Positions 7,926 through 17,107 of a stretch of DNA of 64,000 nt are shown here, piece by piece (position 1 is the first letter of the stretch; each line of letters starts with the position of its first letter). The stretch covers positions 310,001 to 374,000 of the forward strand of contig JADFAE010000005.1 of NCBI GenBank assembly GCA_015665415.1, given 5' to 3'. A program made the position numbers and the translations under genes. The notes under the pieces are model-generated. The model worked only from the letters and a program-made list of their open reading frames with translations. It ran no database searches and was not told the origin of the DNA. Source of the DNA: Roseobacter sp. (GTDB taxonomy: Bacteria; Pseudomonadota; Alphaproteobacteria; Rhodobacterales; Rhodobacteraceae).

Positions 7926-9677
7926 TCAGCTGGCTTCGGCGGCATCCTCCAGACGCAGTTGCGGGCTCTGTCTGCCGCCCCAGGTATTCACCTCCAGGCG
8001 GCCGGAAAAATGGAATCGCGCGCCACCATGCTCCAGCAGGCGCGGCCCCATCGCCGTGTCAAAGGCCCCAAAACAGATCGCATCCAACGTGCCCCCCATA
8101 CCATCGGTGAGCGACAGTTTCAGATGGGTCTCACCAATGCGTTTGGCAAAGCGCACCGCCAGATCGGGAAAACCATAGCGCGGTGCAGGGGCCCCTGCGC
8201 CAAAGGGACCAGCCTGTTCGATCTGCTCAATGAGATCCACCGTGGCGGCTCCGGGCATCAGCATGCCGTCCAGCTTAAGGTCTGAGGGGCCCAGATCCGC
8301 AGCCCCCTGTTTCGCCAAGAGCTCGCTCAACCGCGCCATCGCGGCGTCCAGCTTGTCTTCAGCCACCGTGAGACCCGCTGCCATCTTGTGACCGCCGCCT
8401 TTGATTAGCAGCGCCTCGGCAGCCGTGCGCTGGATGGCGGCACCCAGATCGATACCACTGACCGACCGACCAGAACCCTTGCCTTCGCCATTGTGCAGGC
8501 CAATGACCACAGCCGGCCGACCGGCGGCTTCTTTCAGGCGCGAGGCCACGATGCCGACAACGCCGGGATGCCAGCCTTCGCCAGCAGCCCAGACCAGAGG
8601 AGCATCAAACCCGCGGCTCTCGGCCTGTTCCATGGCAGCGGCGCGCACGGCGTTTTCAATGTCGCGGCGCTCAGTGTTGAGCTGATCCAGGCGCTCCGCC
8701 AGCGCGGCGGCCTCATGCGGGTTGTCCGTTGCCAGCAAGCGGGCACCAAGATCCGCCTTGCCTATGCGCCCGCCGGCATTGACCCGGGGCCCCAAAAGAA
8801 AGCCCAGGTGATAGGTCGAAGGGGCGGCATCCATGCGCGAGACATCCGCCAGAGCCACCAGGCCGGGGCGTTGACGCCCGCCCATCACCTTGAGCCCCTG
8901 ACGCACCAGGGCGCGGTTGGCTCCAATCAAGGGGGCCACATCGGCAACGGTAGCCAGGGCCACCAGATCCAACAGGCTGAGTAGGTCGGGCCCTGCCGCC
9001 AGCCCTTTTTCGCGCGCTTGGCGACGCACCTCGACCAGCATCAAAAAGACCACGCCAGCAGCGCAGAAATAGCCCAGCTCGCCATCCTCGTCCTGGCGGT
9101 TGGGGTTCACCACAGCGACGCAATCGGGCAGGGTCTCGCCGCCCAGGTGGTGATCCAGAACCACCACGTCAGCGCCTTTTGCGGCGGCAATCGGCCCATG
9201 CGAAAGCGTGCCACAGTCAACACAGACAATCAGATCATGATCGCGCGCCAGCGCTGCCATCGCCTCCTCGTTGGGGCCATAGCCTTCGTCGATGCGGTCA
9301 GGAATATAAAGCGTCGCCTGACGTCCCATGGTGCGCAGCCAGACCATCAGCAGGGCGGCAGAGCTGCCGCCATCAACGTCGTAATCGGCAAAGATGGCGA
9401 TCCGCTCGCCCTGTTCGGCAGCCTGCAAAAACCGACCGGCGGCGGCTTCCATGTCCTTCATGCGGCGGGGGTCGGGCAGCAGCTCTTTCAGCTGCGGCGT
9501 CAAAAACCCTGTTGCCTCATGGGCGGGCACGCCGCGACGGGCCAGAACCTGACACAGGGGCGCGGGCAGGCCGGTCTGCTGCTGCATGTGTTCGGCAGCG
9601 CGTTCCATATCGATGCCCAGCCCCAACCAACGCCGCCCGGTCAGCGATGCCTCAACCCCAAGAAAGCTCATTGCCAT
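7926..9677 (-). CDS. recJ: Single-stranded-DNA-specific exonuclease RecJ
   Basis: A 583-residue DHH-family 5'-3' single-strand exonuclease used in recombination and mismatch repair. Visible motifs are IFADYDVDGGSSAAL (metal-binding Asp residues, about 95-108), VDCGT (153-157), VVLDHHLGG with DHH at 175-177, and the DHHA1-type GGGHKMAAG motif toward the C-terminus. Length is typical. The start could be 9677 or the ATG two codons later (MSFLGVEAS), which fits the family equally well. It is downstream of hom and glpX on the same strand, a common Rhodobacterales order. Confidence 0.95.
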   Translation of the reverse strand: MAMSFLGVEASLTGRRWLGLGIDMERAAEHMQQQTGLPAPLCQVLARRGVPAHEATGFLTPQLKELLPDPRRMKDMEAAAGRFLQAAEQGERIAIFADYDVDGGSSAALLMVWLRTMGRQATLYIPDRIDEGYGPNEEAMAALARDHDLIVCVDCGTLSHGPIAAAKGADVVVLDHHLGGETLPDCVAVVNPNRQDEDGELGYFCAAGVVFLMLVEVRRQAREKGLAAGPDLLSLLDLVALATVADVAPLIGANRALVRQGLKVMGGRQRPGLVALADVSRMDAAPSTYHLGFLLGPRVNAGGRIGKADLGARLLATDNPHEAAALAERLDQLNTERRDIENAVRAAAMEQAESRGFDAPLVWAAGEGWHPGVVGIVASRLKEAAGRPAVVIGLHNGEGKGSGRSVSGIDLGAAIQRTAAEALLIKGGGHKMAAGLTVAEDKLDAAMARLSELLAKQGAADLGPSDLKLDGMLMPGAATVDLIEQIEQAGPFGAGAPAPRYGFPDLAVRFAKRIGETHLKLSLTDGMGGTLDAICFGAFDTAMGPRLLEHGGARFHFSGRLEVNTWGGRQSPQLRLEDAAEAS

Positions 9678-9718
9678 TCCTCATCTATTGAAAAGGGCCG
9701 GACCCAAATGGATCCAGC

Positions 9719-9772
9719 CCTTCATTTGGCCAAAAATATCCCCGCCGGAGGCCGCGGCGCAAGCCGCTTTTG
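9719..9772 (+). repeat. Dispersed intergenic repeat, copy A (TTCATTTGGC..GGAGGCCGC type)
   Basis: The stretch between recJ and glpX starting CCCTTCATTTGGCC and continuing with AAAATATCCCC and GCCGGAGGCCGC matches two other intergenic stretches, at 43021-43081 (same strand) and 23217-23256 (opposite strand). The second half contains GCGGCGCAAGCCGC, which can fold. It behaves like a REP-type or 3'-end element. Confidence 0.6.
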
Positions 9773-9792
9773 CGTTCCGGCAAATGGCGCAA

Positions 9793-10779
9793 TCAGCCTT
9801 CGTGCGACTCCAGGGGGGTGCGGTAGGACATCCGTCGCACCGACCCGGTCTTGGAACGCATCAGCAGCGTGGTGGTCTCGACCCAACCGGGCTGGCGCTT
9901 GATCGCAGGCAGCAAAGAGCCACCAGTAACGCCTGTGGCGGCAAAGATCACATCCTGTGTCACCATCTCGTCCCGGGTATAGACGCGGTCGAGATCGGTG
10001 ATGCCGGCCTTGGCGGCCCGGCCTTTTTCATCGTCGTTGCGGAACAACAGGCGGCCAAAGATCTGACCCCCCATGCATTTCAGCGCAGCGGCTGCCAGAA
10101 CCCCCTCAGGCGCGCCGCCCTGGCCCATATACATGTCGATGCCGGTGGTCTCGGATTCGGCACAATGCATCACACCAGCCACGTCGCCATCAGTGATCAG
10201 GCGGATCGAGGCACCGGTCTTGCGAACCTCGGCGATCATCGCTTCATGGCGGGGGCGCTCCAGAATGCAGACGGTGATGTCAGAGGGGGCGCAGCCCTTG
10301 GCCGCGGCCAGGGCCTCGACGCGCTCGCGCGGTGACATATCCAGCGAAACAACGCCTTCGGGGTAGCCGGGGCCAATTGCCAGCTTGTCCATATAGGTGT
10401 CCGGCGCGTGCAGCATGGAGCCGCGCGGGCCCATTGCAATCACGGTCAGCGCGTTGGGCATGTCCTTGGCGGTCAGCGTGGTGCCCTCAAGCGGGTCCAG
10501 GGCGATATCGACGCCGGGGCCGGTGCCAGAGCCAACTTCTTCACCGATATATAGCATCGGCGCTTCATCACGCTCGCCTTCGCCAATCACCACGACACCC
10601 TTGATGTCGAGCAGGTTCAGCTGTTCGCGCATGGCGTTGACTGCCGCCTGATCGGCGGCTTTTTCGTCGCCACGGCCGATCAGCGAGGCAGAGGCCAGCG
10701 CGGCTTGTTCGGCAACACGGGCGAGGCCCAGAGACAGCATGCGATCGTGGAAAGGGGCGTCGGTGGGGGTCGAGGTCAT
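9793..10779 (-). CDS. glpX: Fructose-1,6-bisphosphatase class II, GlpX type
   Basis: A 328-residue class II FBPase that hydrolyses fructose-1,6-bisphosphate in gluconeogenesis. Diagnostic motifs are VIGEGERDEAPMLYIGEE (about 64-81), the metal/phosphate motif DIALDPLEGTTL (91-102), and LITDGDVAGVM. The start MTSTPTDAPFHDRM at 10779 is where the family begins and has AGGATT upstream; a frame opening 38 codons earlier lacks family similarity. It lies between hom and recJ, all on the minus strand; the 177-bp gap to hom may hold its own promoter. Confidence 0.94.
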   Translation of the reverse strand: MTSTPTDAPFHDRMLSLGLARVAEQAALASASLIGRGDEKAADQAAVNAMREQLNLLDIKGVVVIGEGERDEAPMLYIGEEVGSGTGPGVDIALDPLEGTTLTAKDMPNALTVIAMGPRGSMLHAPDTYMDKLAIGPGYPEGVVSLDMSPRERVEALAAAKGCAPSDITVCILERPRHEAMIAEVRKTGASIRLITDGDVAGVMHCAESETTGIDMYMGQGGAPEGVLAAAALKCMGGQIFGRLLFRNDDEKGRAAKAGITDLDRVYTRDEMVTQDVIFAATGVTGGSLLPAIKRQPGWVETTTLLMRSKTGSVRRMSYRTPLESHEG

Positions 10780-10956
10780 ACTCAGAATCCTGTTACAATC
10801 CGGGGCGGGTTGCCTGTCGCATAGCCTTTTGCAGGGGCGGCGGGCAAGGGATGATAGCGTTCGAGAGGGCGGGAAGGCGCTGGTTGTGCCCAAATGGGAG
10901 CATATTTGCGCCTCTTTGTCGGAAATGGGGCGAGATCGGGTCTCGCCCCGGGAGGC

Positions 10957-12243
10957 TTAGAGCTCTTCGATGCGCAGCGCCACGGGATCGCCATCGACAA
11001 CCCCGGTCTTGGCCAGCGCCTCGATGGCGATGTCCAGCATCGCCGAGGTGCATTTATGGGTGACGATCAGCACCGGTGCGGTGGACTCGGCATGACCGTA
11101 TTGACGCATCCGGTCGATGGAGACCCCTGCGTCGCCAAGCTCTGCCGCCACTTTGGCCAGGGCACCGGGTTTGTCCTGCAATGCCAGGCGCAGATAGTAG
11201 GGCGCTGGCAACCCTGTTTGCGCGGCAGGAATTTCCTGCAATGTGGTGGCAGGCTGGCCAAAGGTGGCGATGCGCAGGCCACGTGCCAGATCGCAGATGT
11301 CGCCCAGCACGGCGCTGGCGGTGGGGCCTTCGCCGGCACCGGGGCCACGCAGCACAACCTGTTCCACCGCATCGCCTTCGATCACCACCATATTGGTGCC
11401 ACCCTCCAGCTGACCCAGCGGCGAATTGGCTGGAACCAGACAGGGGGTCATGCGCTGCTCGAGGCCGCGCGGCGACCGCTGTGCAACGCCTAAGAGCTTG
11501 ATCCGATAACCCATGTCGGCGGCATGGCGAATATCGTCCAGCTCGATGCGCTGAATGCCCTGCAGCTGCACATCGTCAAAGGCGGGCTTGCTGCCAAATG
11601 CGATGGAGGACAACAGCGCCAATTTGTGGCCGGCATCGATGCCGCCGACATCAAGATTGGGATCGGCTTCGAGATAGCCCAGGCGGCCGCATTCCTCGAA
11701 TAGGGCATTATAGCCCTGACCGGTCGCTTCCATCCGGGTGAGGATATAGTTGCAGGTGCCGTTCATCACGCCCATGACGCGGGTAATTTCATTGCCAGCC
11801 AGACCCTCGGTGAGGGATTTGATCACCGGGATACCACCCGCAACCGCGGCCTCGAAACGGATCACCTGACCTGCGGCCTCGGCGGTTTCGGCCAGGGCCT
11901 GCCCGTGGATGGCCAGCAGCGCCTTGTTGGCGGTGACCACATCCTTGCCCGTGGCCAGCGCCGCCTCGGTGGCGTCTTTTGCGGCGCCGTCATGGCCGCC
12001 CATCAATTCGACAAAGACATCGACGTCATCGCGTTTGGCCAGGGCGACGGGGTCGCTTTCCCAGGCATAGCCAGAGAGCGCGACACCGCGATCCTTGGTG
12101 GCGTCGCGGGCCGATACGGCGGTGATCACCACCGGGCGACCGGTGCGCATCTCCAGCATTTCAGCCTGGCGGCGGACAATCTTGACGACGCCCACGCCCA
12201 CCGTGCCCAAACCTGCAATCCCAAGACGAAGCGGTTTTGTCAT
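10957..12243 (-). CDS. hom: Homoserine dehydrogenase with C-terminal ACT domain
   Basis: A 428-residue NAD(P)-dependent homoserine dehydrogenase, which reduces aspartate semialdehyde toward threonine and methionine. The Rossmann motif GIAGLGTVGVGVV is at residues 8-20. The catalytic region includes GVMNGTCNYIL and the substrate-binding EADPNLDVGGIDAGHKLA. The last roughly 80 residues (YYLRLALQDKPGALAKVA) form an ACT domain for feedback by threonine. I chose ATG 12243 (MTKPLRLGIAG) because AAGGAT precedes it and the Rossmann strand follows at once; an ATG seven codons upstream is possible. Confidence 0.95.
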   Translation of the reverse strand: MTKPLRLGIAGLGTVGVGVVKIVRRQAEMLEMRTGRPVVITAVSARDATKDRGVALSGYAWESDPVALAKRDDVDVFVELMGGHDGAAKDATEAALATGKDVVTANKALLAIHGQALAETAEAAGQVIRFEAAVAGGIPVIKSLTEGLAGNEITRVMGVMNGTCNYILTRMEATGQGYNALFEECGRLGYLEADPNLDVGGIDAGHKLALLSSIAFGSKPAFDDVQLQGIQRIELDDIRHAADMGYRIKLLGVAQRSPRGLEQRMTPCLVPANSPLGQLEGGTNMVVIEGDAVEQVVLRGPGAGEGPTASAVLGDICDLARGLRIATFGQPATTLQEIPAAQTGLPAPYYLRLALQDKPGALAKVAAELGDAGVSIDRMRQYGHAESTAPVLIVTHKCTSAMLDIAIEALAKTGVVDGDPVALRIEEL

Positions 12244-12464
12244 AGCCGGAGATCCTTTTCCCATCCATCAGTGTTGAACCGCCTTATCCGGTTCGGGGAT
12301 GCGGCGCAACGGCGCTGCTATGGCGCTCTGAAAAATTGTCGCAGAAAGTCATTGGAAGACGGGTTTCGCAGCGGCGGCAGACAAAAGCTCAGCCGCGTAG
12401 ACGAAGGGGCGCGCAGCAGGATCGCAATCAGGGGAGGTGAGTTCAGGCGAGAATCCGGTCTGGA

Positions 12465-12728
12465 TCAGTTGCTGGCCCGGCGCAGGGCCTCGGCCCGGCG
12501 CTCCAGCCGTTTGCTGCGGGCGTCCAGGTCCTGCTCCAAAGCCGCGCTTTCTTCTTGTGGCGCAGGCAGGACAGGGACCAGATCCTCAATCGGCAGCAGG
12601 TCGGGATAGGCCGCATTGCGCAGCTCCGGCGAGAGACGATTTGTCAGCTCCGGCTCGTTGGAGCAGCCCGCAAGGCCAGCAGTGCCAAGGGCGACACAGA
12701 GGAGCATTTGGGGCAGAGGGCGGATCAT
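12465..12728 (-). CDS. Small lipoprotein of unknown function
   Basis: An 87-residue protein with a lipoprotein signal peptide: hydrophobic stretch MLLCVALGTAGLAGC with lipobox LAGC and lipidated Cys22. The mature part is short, with a Pro-rich middle (LLPIEDLVPVLPAPQ) and a C-terminal charged helix (LEQDLDARSKRLERRAEAL). Ser at +2 after the Cys suggests outer-membrane sorting. The ATG at 12728 begins right at the signal peptide. A longer open frame extends upstream into the divergent TetR gene and is not credible. No function is known. Confidence 0.75.
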   Translation of the reverse strand: MIRPLPQMLLCVALGTAGLAGCSNEPELTNRLSPELRNAAYPDLLPIEDLVPVLPAPQEESAALEQDLDARSKRLERRAEALRRASN

Positions 12729-12882
12729 GTTACGTTTCCTTTGTCTTTGCCCTTGATGCACAATCCTCGCGTCCGGTACAAGCAAGGCACCGCATCGCGC
12801 GTGAATTTTGTCGCCTGCGGTCATTGCCCTCTGGCTGTTCAGGCCTGTTTTGGCGTTTTCTTTTGCAGCTGGGGTCTTTTTT

Positions 12883-12898
12883 CTGAACAAATGTTCAG
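12883..12898. promoter_or_regulatory. Palindromic operator just upstream of the TetR gene
   Basis: CTGAACA and TGTTCAG form perfect 7-bp arms around AA. The palindrome ends 13 bp before the TetR ATG and lies in the divergent interval with the lipoprotein gene. TetR regulators typically bind such 14-18-bp palindromes and repress themselves, so autoregulation is the simple reading. Confidence 0.6.
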
Positions 12899-12911
12899 TT
12901 AACCTTGCCCC

Positions 12912-13511
12912 ATGGCACGTACTCAGGGTTCTCATTCCGACATCACCGGCCCGCGCATCCGCGACGCGGCGCTGCGTCTTTTTGCTCAGCACGGCTATGC
13001 CGCCGTGTCGATGCGCCAGATCGCCAAGGAGGTCGGGGTGCAGGCCGGGGCGCTGTATAACTATACGCCGGACAAGCAAAGCCTGCTGCATCGACTGATG
13101 GAAGGCCATATGCGTGAGCTGCTGGCAGCCTGGCAGGTGCAGGAGAGCTCTGGTGAGGCGGGCGAAGATGCCATGGCACAGCTGGAGCGCTTTGTGCGGT
13201 TTCACATCAGCTTTCACATGCAGCGCCCGGATGCGGTTTTCATCGCCTATATGGAGCTGCGCAACCTCAGCGAAGAGAATTTCATCCTGATCGAGGCGTT
13301 GCGGAGCAGCTATGAGGATGCGCTGGAAGCGGTTCTGAAGCGGGGCGTTGACACCGGACGGTTCCGGATCCCGGATACCAAGATCGCAACGCTGGCCGTC
13401 ATCGCGATGCTCAATGGTGTGATGACCTGGTATCGCAGCGGCGGGCGTCTGTCCCTGGAAGAGGTGGAAAGCGTGTATTGGGACATGGTGCGCAAATCCG
13501 TTGGCGTTTAG
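12912..13511 (+). CDS. TetR/AcrR family transcriptional regulator
   Basis: A 199-residue repressor. The N-terminal helix-turn-helix is clear: RIRDAALRLFAQHGYAAVSMRQIAKEVGV, then GALYNYTPDKQSLL (about residues 15-60). The C-terminal ligand-binding part is helical, with ISFHMQRPDAVFIAYMELRNL. The ligand is not identifiable; fatty-acid or acyl-CoA regulators share this general look, but that is only a guess. The palindrome directly upstream is probably its own operator. A GNAT gene starts three bases after the stop and is likely co-transcribed. Confidence 0.88.
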   Translation: MARTQGSHSDITGPRIRDAALRLFAQHGYAAVSMRQIAKEVGVQAGALYNYTPDKQSLLHRLMEGHMRELLAAWQVQESSGEAGEDAMAQLERFVRFHISFHMQRPDAVFIAYMELRNLSEENFILIEALRSSYEDALEAVLKRGVDTGRFRIPDTKIATLAVIAMLNGVMTWYRSGGRLSLEEVESVYWDMVRKSVGV

Positions 13512-13514
13512 GCC

Positions 13515-14015
13515 ATGGACCTGCTGAAACTGCGTTCAAGCCGCCTGCATGCCATTTCGCCTATGGCGCTGACCGGTGCAGACCGTGCTGCGCTGCTGGC
13601 CCCAGAAGTGGTGCGCTGGCTGCCGCCAGGGTTTCAAAGGCTGGAAACGGACGAGGACCGCGCGGCCTTGATTGAAGGTCTGGCAAAGGACGCAGATTTA
13701 GCCGTTTTGGCTGACGAGGCAGGTCTTGCGGTGGGATTGTTGATTCTGAGCTTTGCTGTGGCCTCCCCTGCAGACAGAACGCATTCCACTCGCCATCTTG
13801 GGTACCTGTTTGCCCCAGCGGCCTGGGGGCAGGGCTATGCAACCGAGATGTTGCAGGCGCTGCAATCTCAGTTTCGCGGACAGGACGTGATGCTTTCGGG
13901 CGGGGTCATGCAGGAAAATACCGCATCTGCCAGGGCGCTGCTGAAGGCAGGATTTACCGCCGGGCCCGTACAGGACGGCGGCGAAGTCATCTATACTTGG
14001 ACCGCTCGCCTTTGA
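13515..14015 (+). CDS. GNAT family N-acetyltransferase
   Basis: A 166-residue acetyltransferase of the RimJ/RimL-like type. The acetyl-CoA-binding region is GYLFAPAAWGQGYATEML (about residues 96-113), matching the Q/R-x-x-G-x-G/A pattern, followed by a strand and helix with ENTASARALLKAGF, typical of the fold's last part. It begins three bases after the TetR stop codon, so it is likely in the same operon and may share that control. The substrate is unknown. Confidence 0.82.
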   Translation: MDLLKLRSSRLHAISPMALTGADRAALLAPEVVRWLPPGFQRLETDEDRAALIEGLAKDADLAVLADEAGLAVGLLILSFAVASPADRTHSTRHLGYLFAPAAWGQGYATEMLQALQSQFRGQDVMLSGGVMQENTASARALLKAGFTAGPVQDGGEVIYTWTARL

Positions 14016-14183
14016 TCCGTTGAGGGCGGAGGGGCTCTGTTGCGCGGGCAATGGTGCGGAGCGAGGCAGTTCAATTTTCTTGAGGCGTATGGGGGGAGAC
14101 CAGTAGGATGATTCTAAAATGTGCCCGCCACAGACGCGGCGGGCAACAAGGTTATGGGACATGAGCAAGACTGCGGCATCGGT

Positions 14184-15110
14184 TCAATGAGCAGGGGCGA
14201 TGAAAGTGCCGTTGCGCAGATCCTTAAAGGCCTGTTGCAATTCTTCCCGGGTGTTCATCACGATGGGGCCGTGCCAGGCAACGGGTTCCTGGATCGGAGC
14301 ACCTGAGATCAGCAGAAACCGCAGCCCTTCGGGACCGGCCTGTACCTTGATCTCTTCGCCGCTGCCAAAGCGCACCAGCGTGCGATTGCCCGACAGATCG
14401 CGGATATTGATCTCCTGACCGTTTACTTCCTTTTCCAGCAACACCCCCTGGGGAGGGGCGGCATCGACAAAGGCACCGGCGCCTTCAAAGACATAGGCAA
14501 AGGCGCGGCGGTAGGTGTCGATCCGGAAGGTCCTGGTGACCCCGGCCGGGACTGAGATGTCGAGATATTGCGGATCGGAGGCAATGCCATCCACCGGGCC
14601 GCGTTGGCCCCAGAATTCACCGGTGATCACCCGCACCTTGGTGCCATCGTCGTCGGTGATCTCGGGGATTTCACGGGACGCGACATCCTGGTAACGCGGC
14701 GCGCACATTTTTTGATCAGAGGGCAGGTTGCCCCAGAGCTGAAACCCGTGCATCTGGCCGTTGGCGTTGCCGCTGGGCATTTCCTGATGCAGGATGCCAG
14801 ATCCGGCGGTCATCCACTGCACGTCGCCGGCCCCCAGACTGCCGCTGTTGCCAAGGGAATCGCTATGTTCCACTTCGCCGGACAGAACGTAGGTGATGGT
14901 TTCGATGCCGCGATGCGGATGCCAGGGAAACCCCTGCTGGTAGTCGGCCGGGACTTCGTTGCGAAAGTCGTCAAACAGCAGGAAGGGGTCCAGCTCGCTG
15001 GGGTCCTGAAAGCCAAAGGCGCGGTGCAGTTTGACACCGGCACCCTCGATCGTGGGCCGGGCGGCGCGTGTTTCCAGAACAGGTCTGGGGGATGTGGGTC
15101 TAAGCGACAT
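14184..15110 (-). CDS. Pirin family protein (bicupin)
   Basis: A 308-residue two-cupin protein. The N-terminal cupin keeps the metal site: FPWHPHRGIETITYVLSGEVEHSDS gives two His, and GSGILHQEM gives the third His and the Glu. The C-terminal half starts near GPVDGIASDPQYLDISVPAG and ends with the pirin_C pattern WHGPIVMNTREELQQAFKDL. Some bacterial pirins are quercetin dioxygenases; others are regulators, so the role is open. It is convergent with the acetyltransferase. The RdhA-like gene lies about 120 bp further along on the same strand. Confidence 0.92.
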   Translation of the reverse strand: MSLRPTSPRPVLETRAARPTIEGAGVKLHRAFGFQDPSELDPFLLFDDFRNEVPADYQQGFPWHPHRGIETITYVLSGEVEHSDSLGNSGSLGAGDVQWMTAGSGILHQEMPSGNANGQMHGFQLWGNLPSDQKMCAPRYQDVASREIPEITDDDGTKVRVITGEFWGQRGPVDGIASDPQYLDISVPAGVTRTFRIDTYRRAFAYVFEGAGAFVDAAPPQGVLLEKEVNGQEINIRDLSGNRTLVRFGSGEEIKVQAGPEGLRFLLISGAPIQEPVAWHGPIVMNTREELQQAFKDLRNGTFIAPAH

Positions 15111-15226
15111 GGGAGGTCTCCTGTGCAGGGCTCGTGTTGCTTAGGAAAATAGATCTCTCTAGCGGGGCGCAAAACACCTAGAAAATCACCTCATCTGTGC
15201 GCCTGTGCACAATTACGCGGGTGGAG

Positions 15227-16414
15227 CTATTTCTTGGCTTTTTGTCTCCCGGCCCACCAGTCAGCGGGTTTGACTCGGGCCCCATGGGATTTGGCCCAGC
15301 GCAGAGCCAGCCTGCGAAACCGGGACAAGGCCAGGCGCAGCCACAGTCGGTTCAGGGGTTTCTCGTAGTCCCGGTTGAACGGGCAGACCCGCATGCAGAT
15401 GGCGCAATCCGAGGCCATCTTGGCCCAGAAGGAAAAGCATTTTTCCGCATCAGAGGTCCATTTGCGCACGCCTTTGATGGCCGAGATATTGGTTCCGCCC
15501 TCCTGTGGCGGGCCAAAAGGCAGGGCCTTGACCGGGCAGGCATCGGCGCATTTGGTACAGATGTCGCAAAAGGCGCGCACGCCTTGTGGTTTGGGCGCGT
15601 CATGGTCCAGCGGCAGATTGGTGAAGATCTTGGAAAACCGCAGGCGGGGGCCGTACTGCGGGGTGATGACCATCTGGTTGCGGGCATATTCGCCGAGGCC
15701 GGCCTTGACCGCATAGGGGATGACCAGGCCGGTGTCATTCATGGAGGGAACGGCCTCGTAACCCAGATTGCGAATATAGGCGGCCAATTGCATCACCACT
15801 GCAGCTTCGTGGCTGTATTCCCGCCCGGTGGCCGCTCCGGCGAGGGCGGAGGGGTAGGTGGCAACCAGATCGGCCTCCATTTCGTGGCCGAGCACGATGA
15901 CCGTGTTCAAGCCTTCGGGCAGATCATGGGGGGCTTCTGAGAAGTCACGGGTATCAACGCGGGAGGCATAGAGCCAGCGCTCATCCAGGTCGGTGATGCC
16001 GCAGAGGTCAGCACCAAAAAATGTGGCGATCCGCTTGACCTCAGCGGACATCTGGCTGGGGTCCTCGATTGCGACAGGCTCGGGGGCGACCGGAGTGTCG
16101 GGCTGGATCGGGGCCTGAAACCCTTCGCGCAGGCCCTGATCGGCGCGCCGGTTCGAAATCACATCCGAGACCAGCCAGGCGGCATTGCGCAGGGCAAAAT
16201 CGCGCTGGGCAAAGCCGTCACCACGGCGGGGGGCCGCTTCCATGCGGTAGGAGGCAAAGAACTTGGCGCTGTGTTTGGATTTGACGCTGGGATCCCAAAA
16301 GGCGCGGGTGAAGATATCGTTGCGCTGGGTAAAGCGCTCGAAATTATCCGAAATCTCAATCCCGGCTGCGGCATCGCTGTCTTGGTGGGGCGGTGTGTTC
16401 TTGGGCCAGTTCAT
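15227..16414 (-). CDS. RdhA-like (reductive dehalogenase/QueG-related) iron-sulfur protein, cytosolic
   Basis: A 395-residue protein with the reductive-dehalogenase-type C-terminus: segment GLGEYARNQMVITPQYGPRLRF (about 239-260), a first 4Fe-4S motif CDICTKCADACP (283-294), and a second Cys set with long spacing, C326, C337, C340, C344-Pro, the pattern of RdhA rather than QueG. No Tat signal, RdhB anchor gene or fused reductase domain is present, so it resembles soluble, non-respiratory homologues. Cobalamin use is likely by family (cobS/cobT are in the window). I chose ATG 16414 over a TTG at 16450. The substrate is unknown; dehalogenation is not established. Confidence 0.7.
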   Translation of the reverse strand: MNWPKNTPPHQDSDAAAGIEISDNFERFTQRNDIFTRAFWDPSVKSKHSAKFFASYRMEAAPRRGDGFAQRDFALRNAAWLVSDVISNRRADQGLREGFQAPIQPDTPVAPEPVAIEDPSQMSAEVKRIATFFGADLCGITDLDERWLYASRVDTRDFSEAPHDLPEGLNTVIVLGHEMEADLVATYPSALAGAATGREYSHEAAVVMQLAAYIRNLGYEAVPSMNDTGLVIPYAVKAGLGEYARNQMVITPQYGPRLRFSKIFTNLPLDHDAPKPQGVRAFCDICTKCADACPVKALPFGPPQEGGTNISAIKGVRKWTSDAEKCFSFWAKMASDCAICMRVCPFNRDYEKPLNRLWLRLALSRFRRLALRWAKSHGARVKPADWWAGRQKAKK

Positions 16415-16602
16415 GGCCGGAACGGTAGGGGGCGGCTGTGTCAGAGACAAGAGCCGAGTCGCACTGTGATCCTTCTGGGTGGCGATTGTGGCTGGTGGCG
16501 GGGGCTGCTGAAACGGCGGGTCTGTTCGTTTGGCAGAATTCAGGCTATGTCCCGGCTGCAGATCGACCCCAACGGTCGCAGCGCAAGGCAGGAGAGTGAC
16601 GG

Positions 16603-17076
16603 ATGGCGGATGAAGTCTTGGTAACGGTAGAGGCCTCTGGGCTGCGGCGCATCATGGGGGTGGGCATGTTGGGGGCGATCGGCTTGATGCTGCTGTATGT
16701 GGCCTCGGCAACGCCGCCCTCGCTGGGCTGGCTGGTGTTCCTGCTGGGGGTTGGCATTGGTGCGCTGTGGCTGGCGGTGCGGATGTGGCAGGCCACGGAG
16801 CACAAGATCGAACTCACCGAAGCAGAGCTGCGCAGCACGGATGGGACAGTGATTGCCCGCGTGGCGGATATCGAAGCCATTGATCGCGGCTTTTTTGCCT
16901 TCAAACCCTCCAACGGGTTTTTGATCCGCACCGCCACCCCGGGTGGCCGCACTTGGCAGCCAGGCCTGTGGTGGCGCGCCGGTCGTCGCATTGGCATTGG
17001 TGGGGTGACACCGGGATCGCAGAGCAAGTCGATGTCTGAGATCCTGGCTGCAATGATTGCGCAGCGAAGCCTATAA
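16603..17076 (+). CDS. Small membrane protein of unknown function
   Basis: A 157-residue protein. Two transmembrane helices are visible: IMGVGMLGAIGLMLLYVAS (about 17-35) and GWLVFLLGVGIGALWLAV (about 42-59). A soluble C-terminal part follows with a beta-rich, PH-like pattern (KIELTEAELRSTDGTVIARVADIEAIDRG). Proteins like this occur across Rhodobacteraceae without assigned function. It is divergent from the RdhA-like gene and convergent with the Tad-like genes. Codon use looks like its neighbours. Confidence 0.7.
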   Translation: MADEVLVTVEASGLRRIMGVGMLGAIGLMLLYVASATPPSLGWLVFLLGVGIGALWLAVRMWQATEHKIELTEAELRSTDGTVIARVADIEAIDRGFFAFKPSNGFLIRTATPGGRTWQPGLWWRAGRRIGIGGVTPGSQSKSMSEILAAMIAQRSL

Positions 17077-17107
17077 ACGAGGGACTGCAGCCTGCTCAGA
17101 AAGTGGG

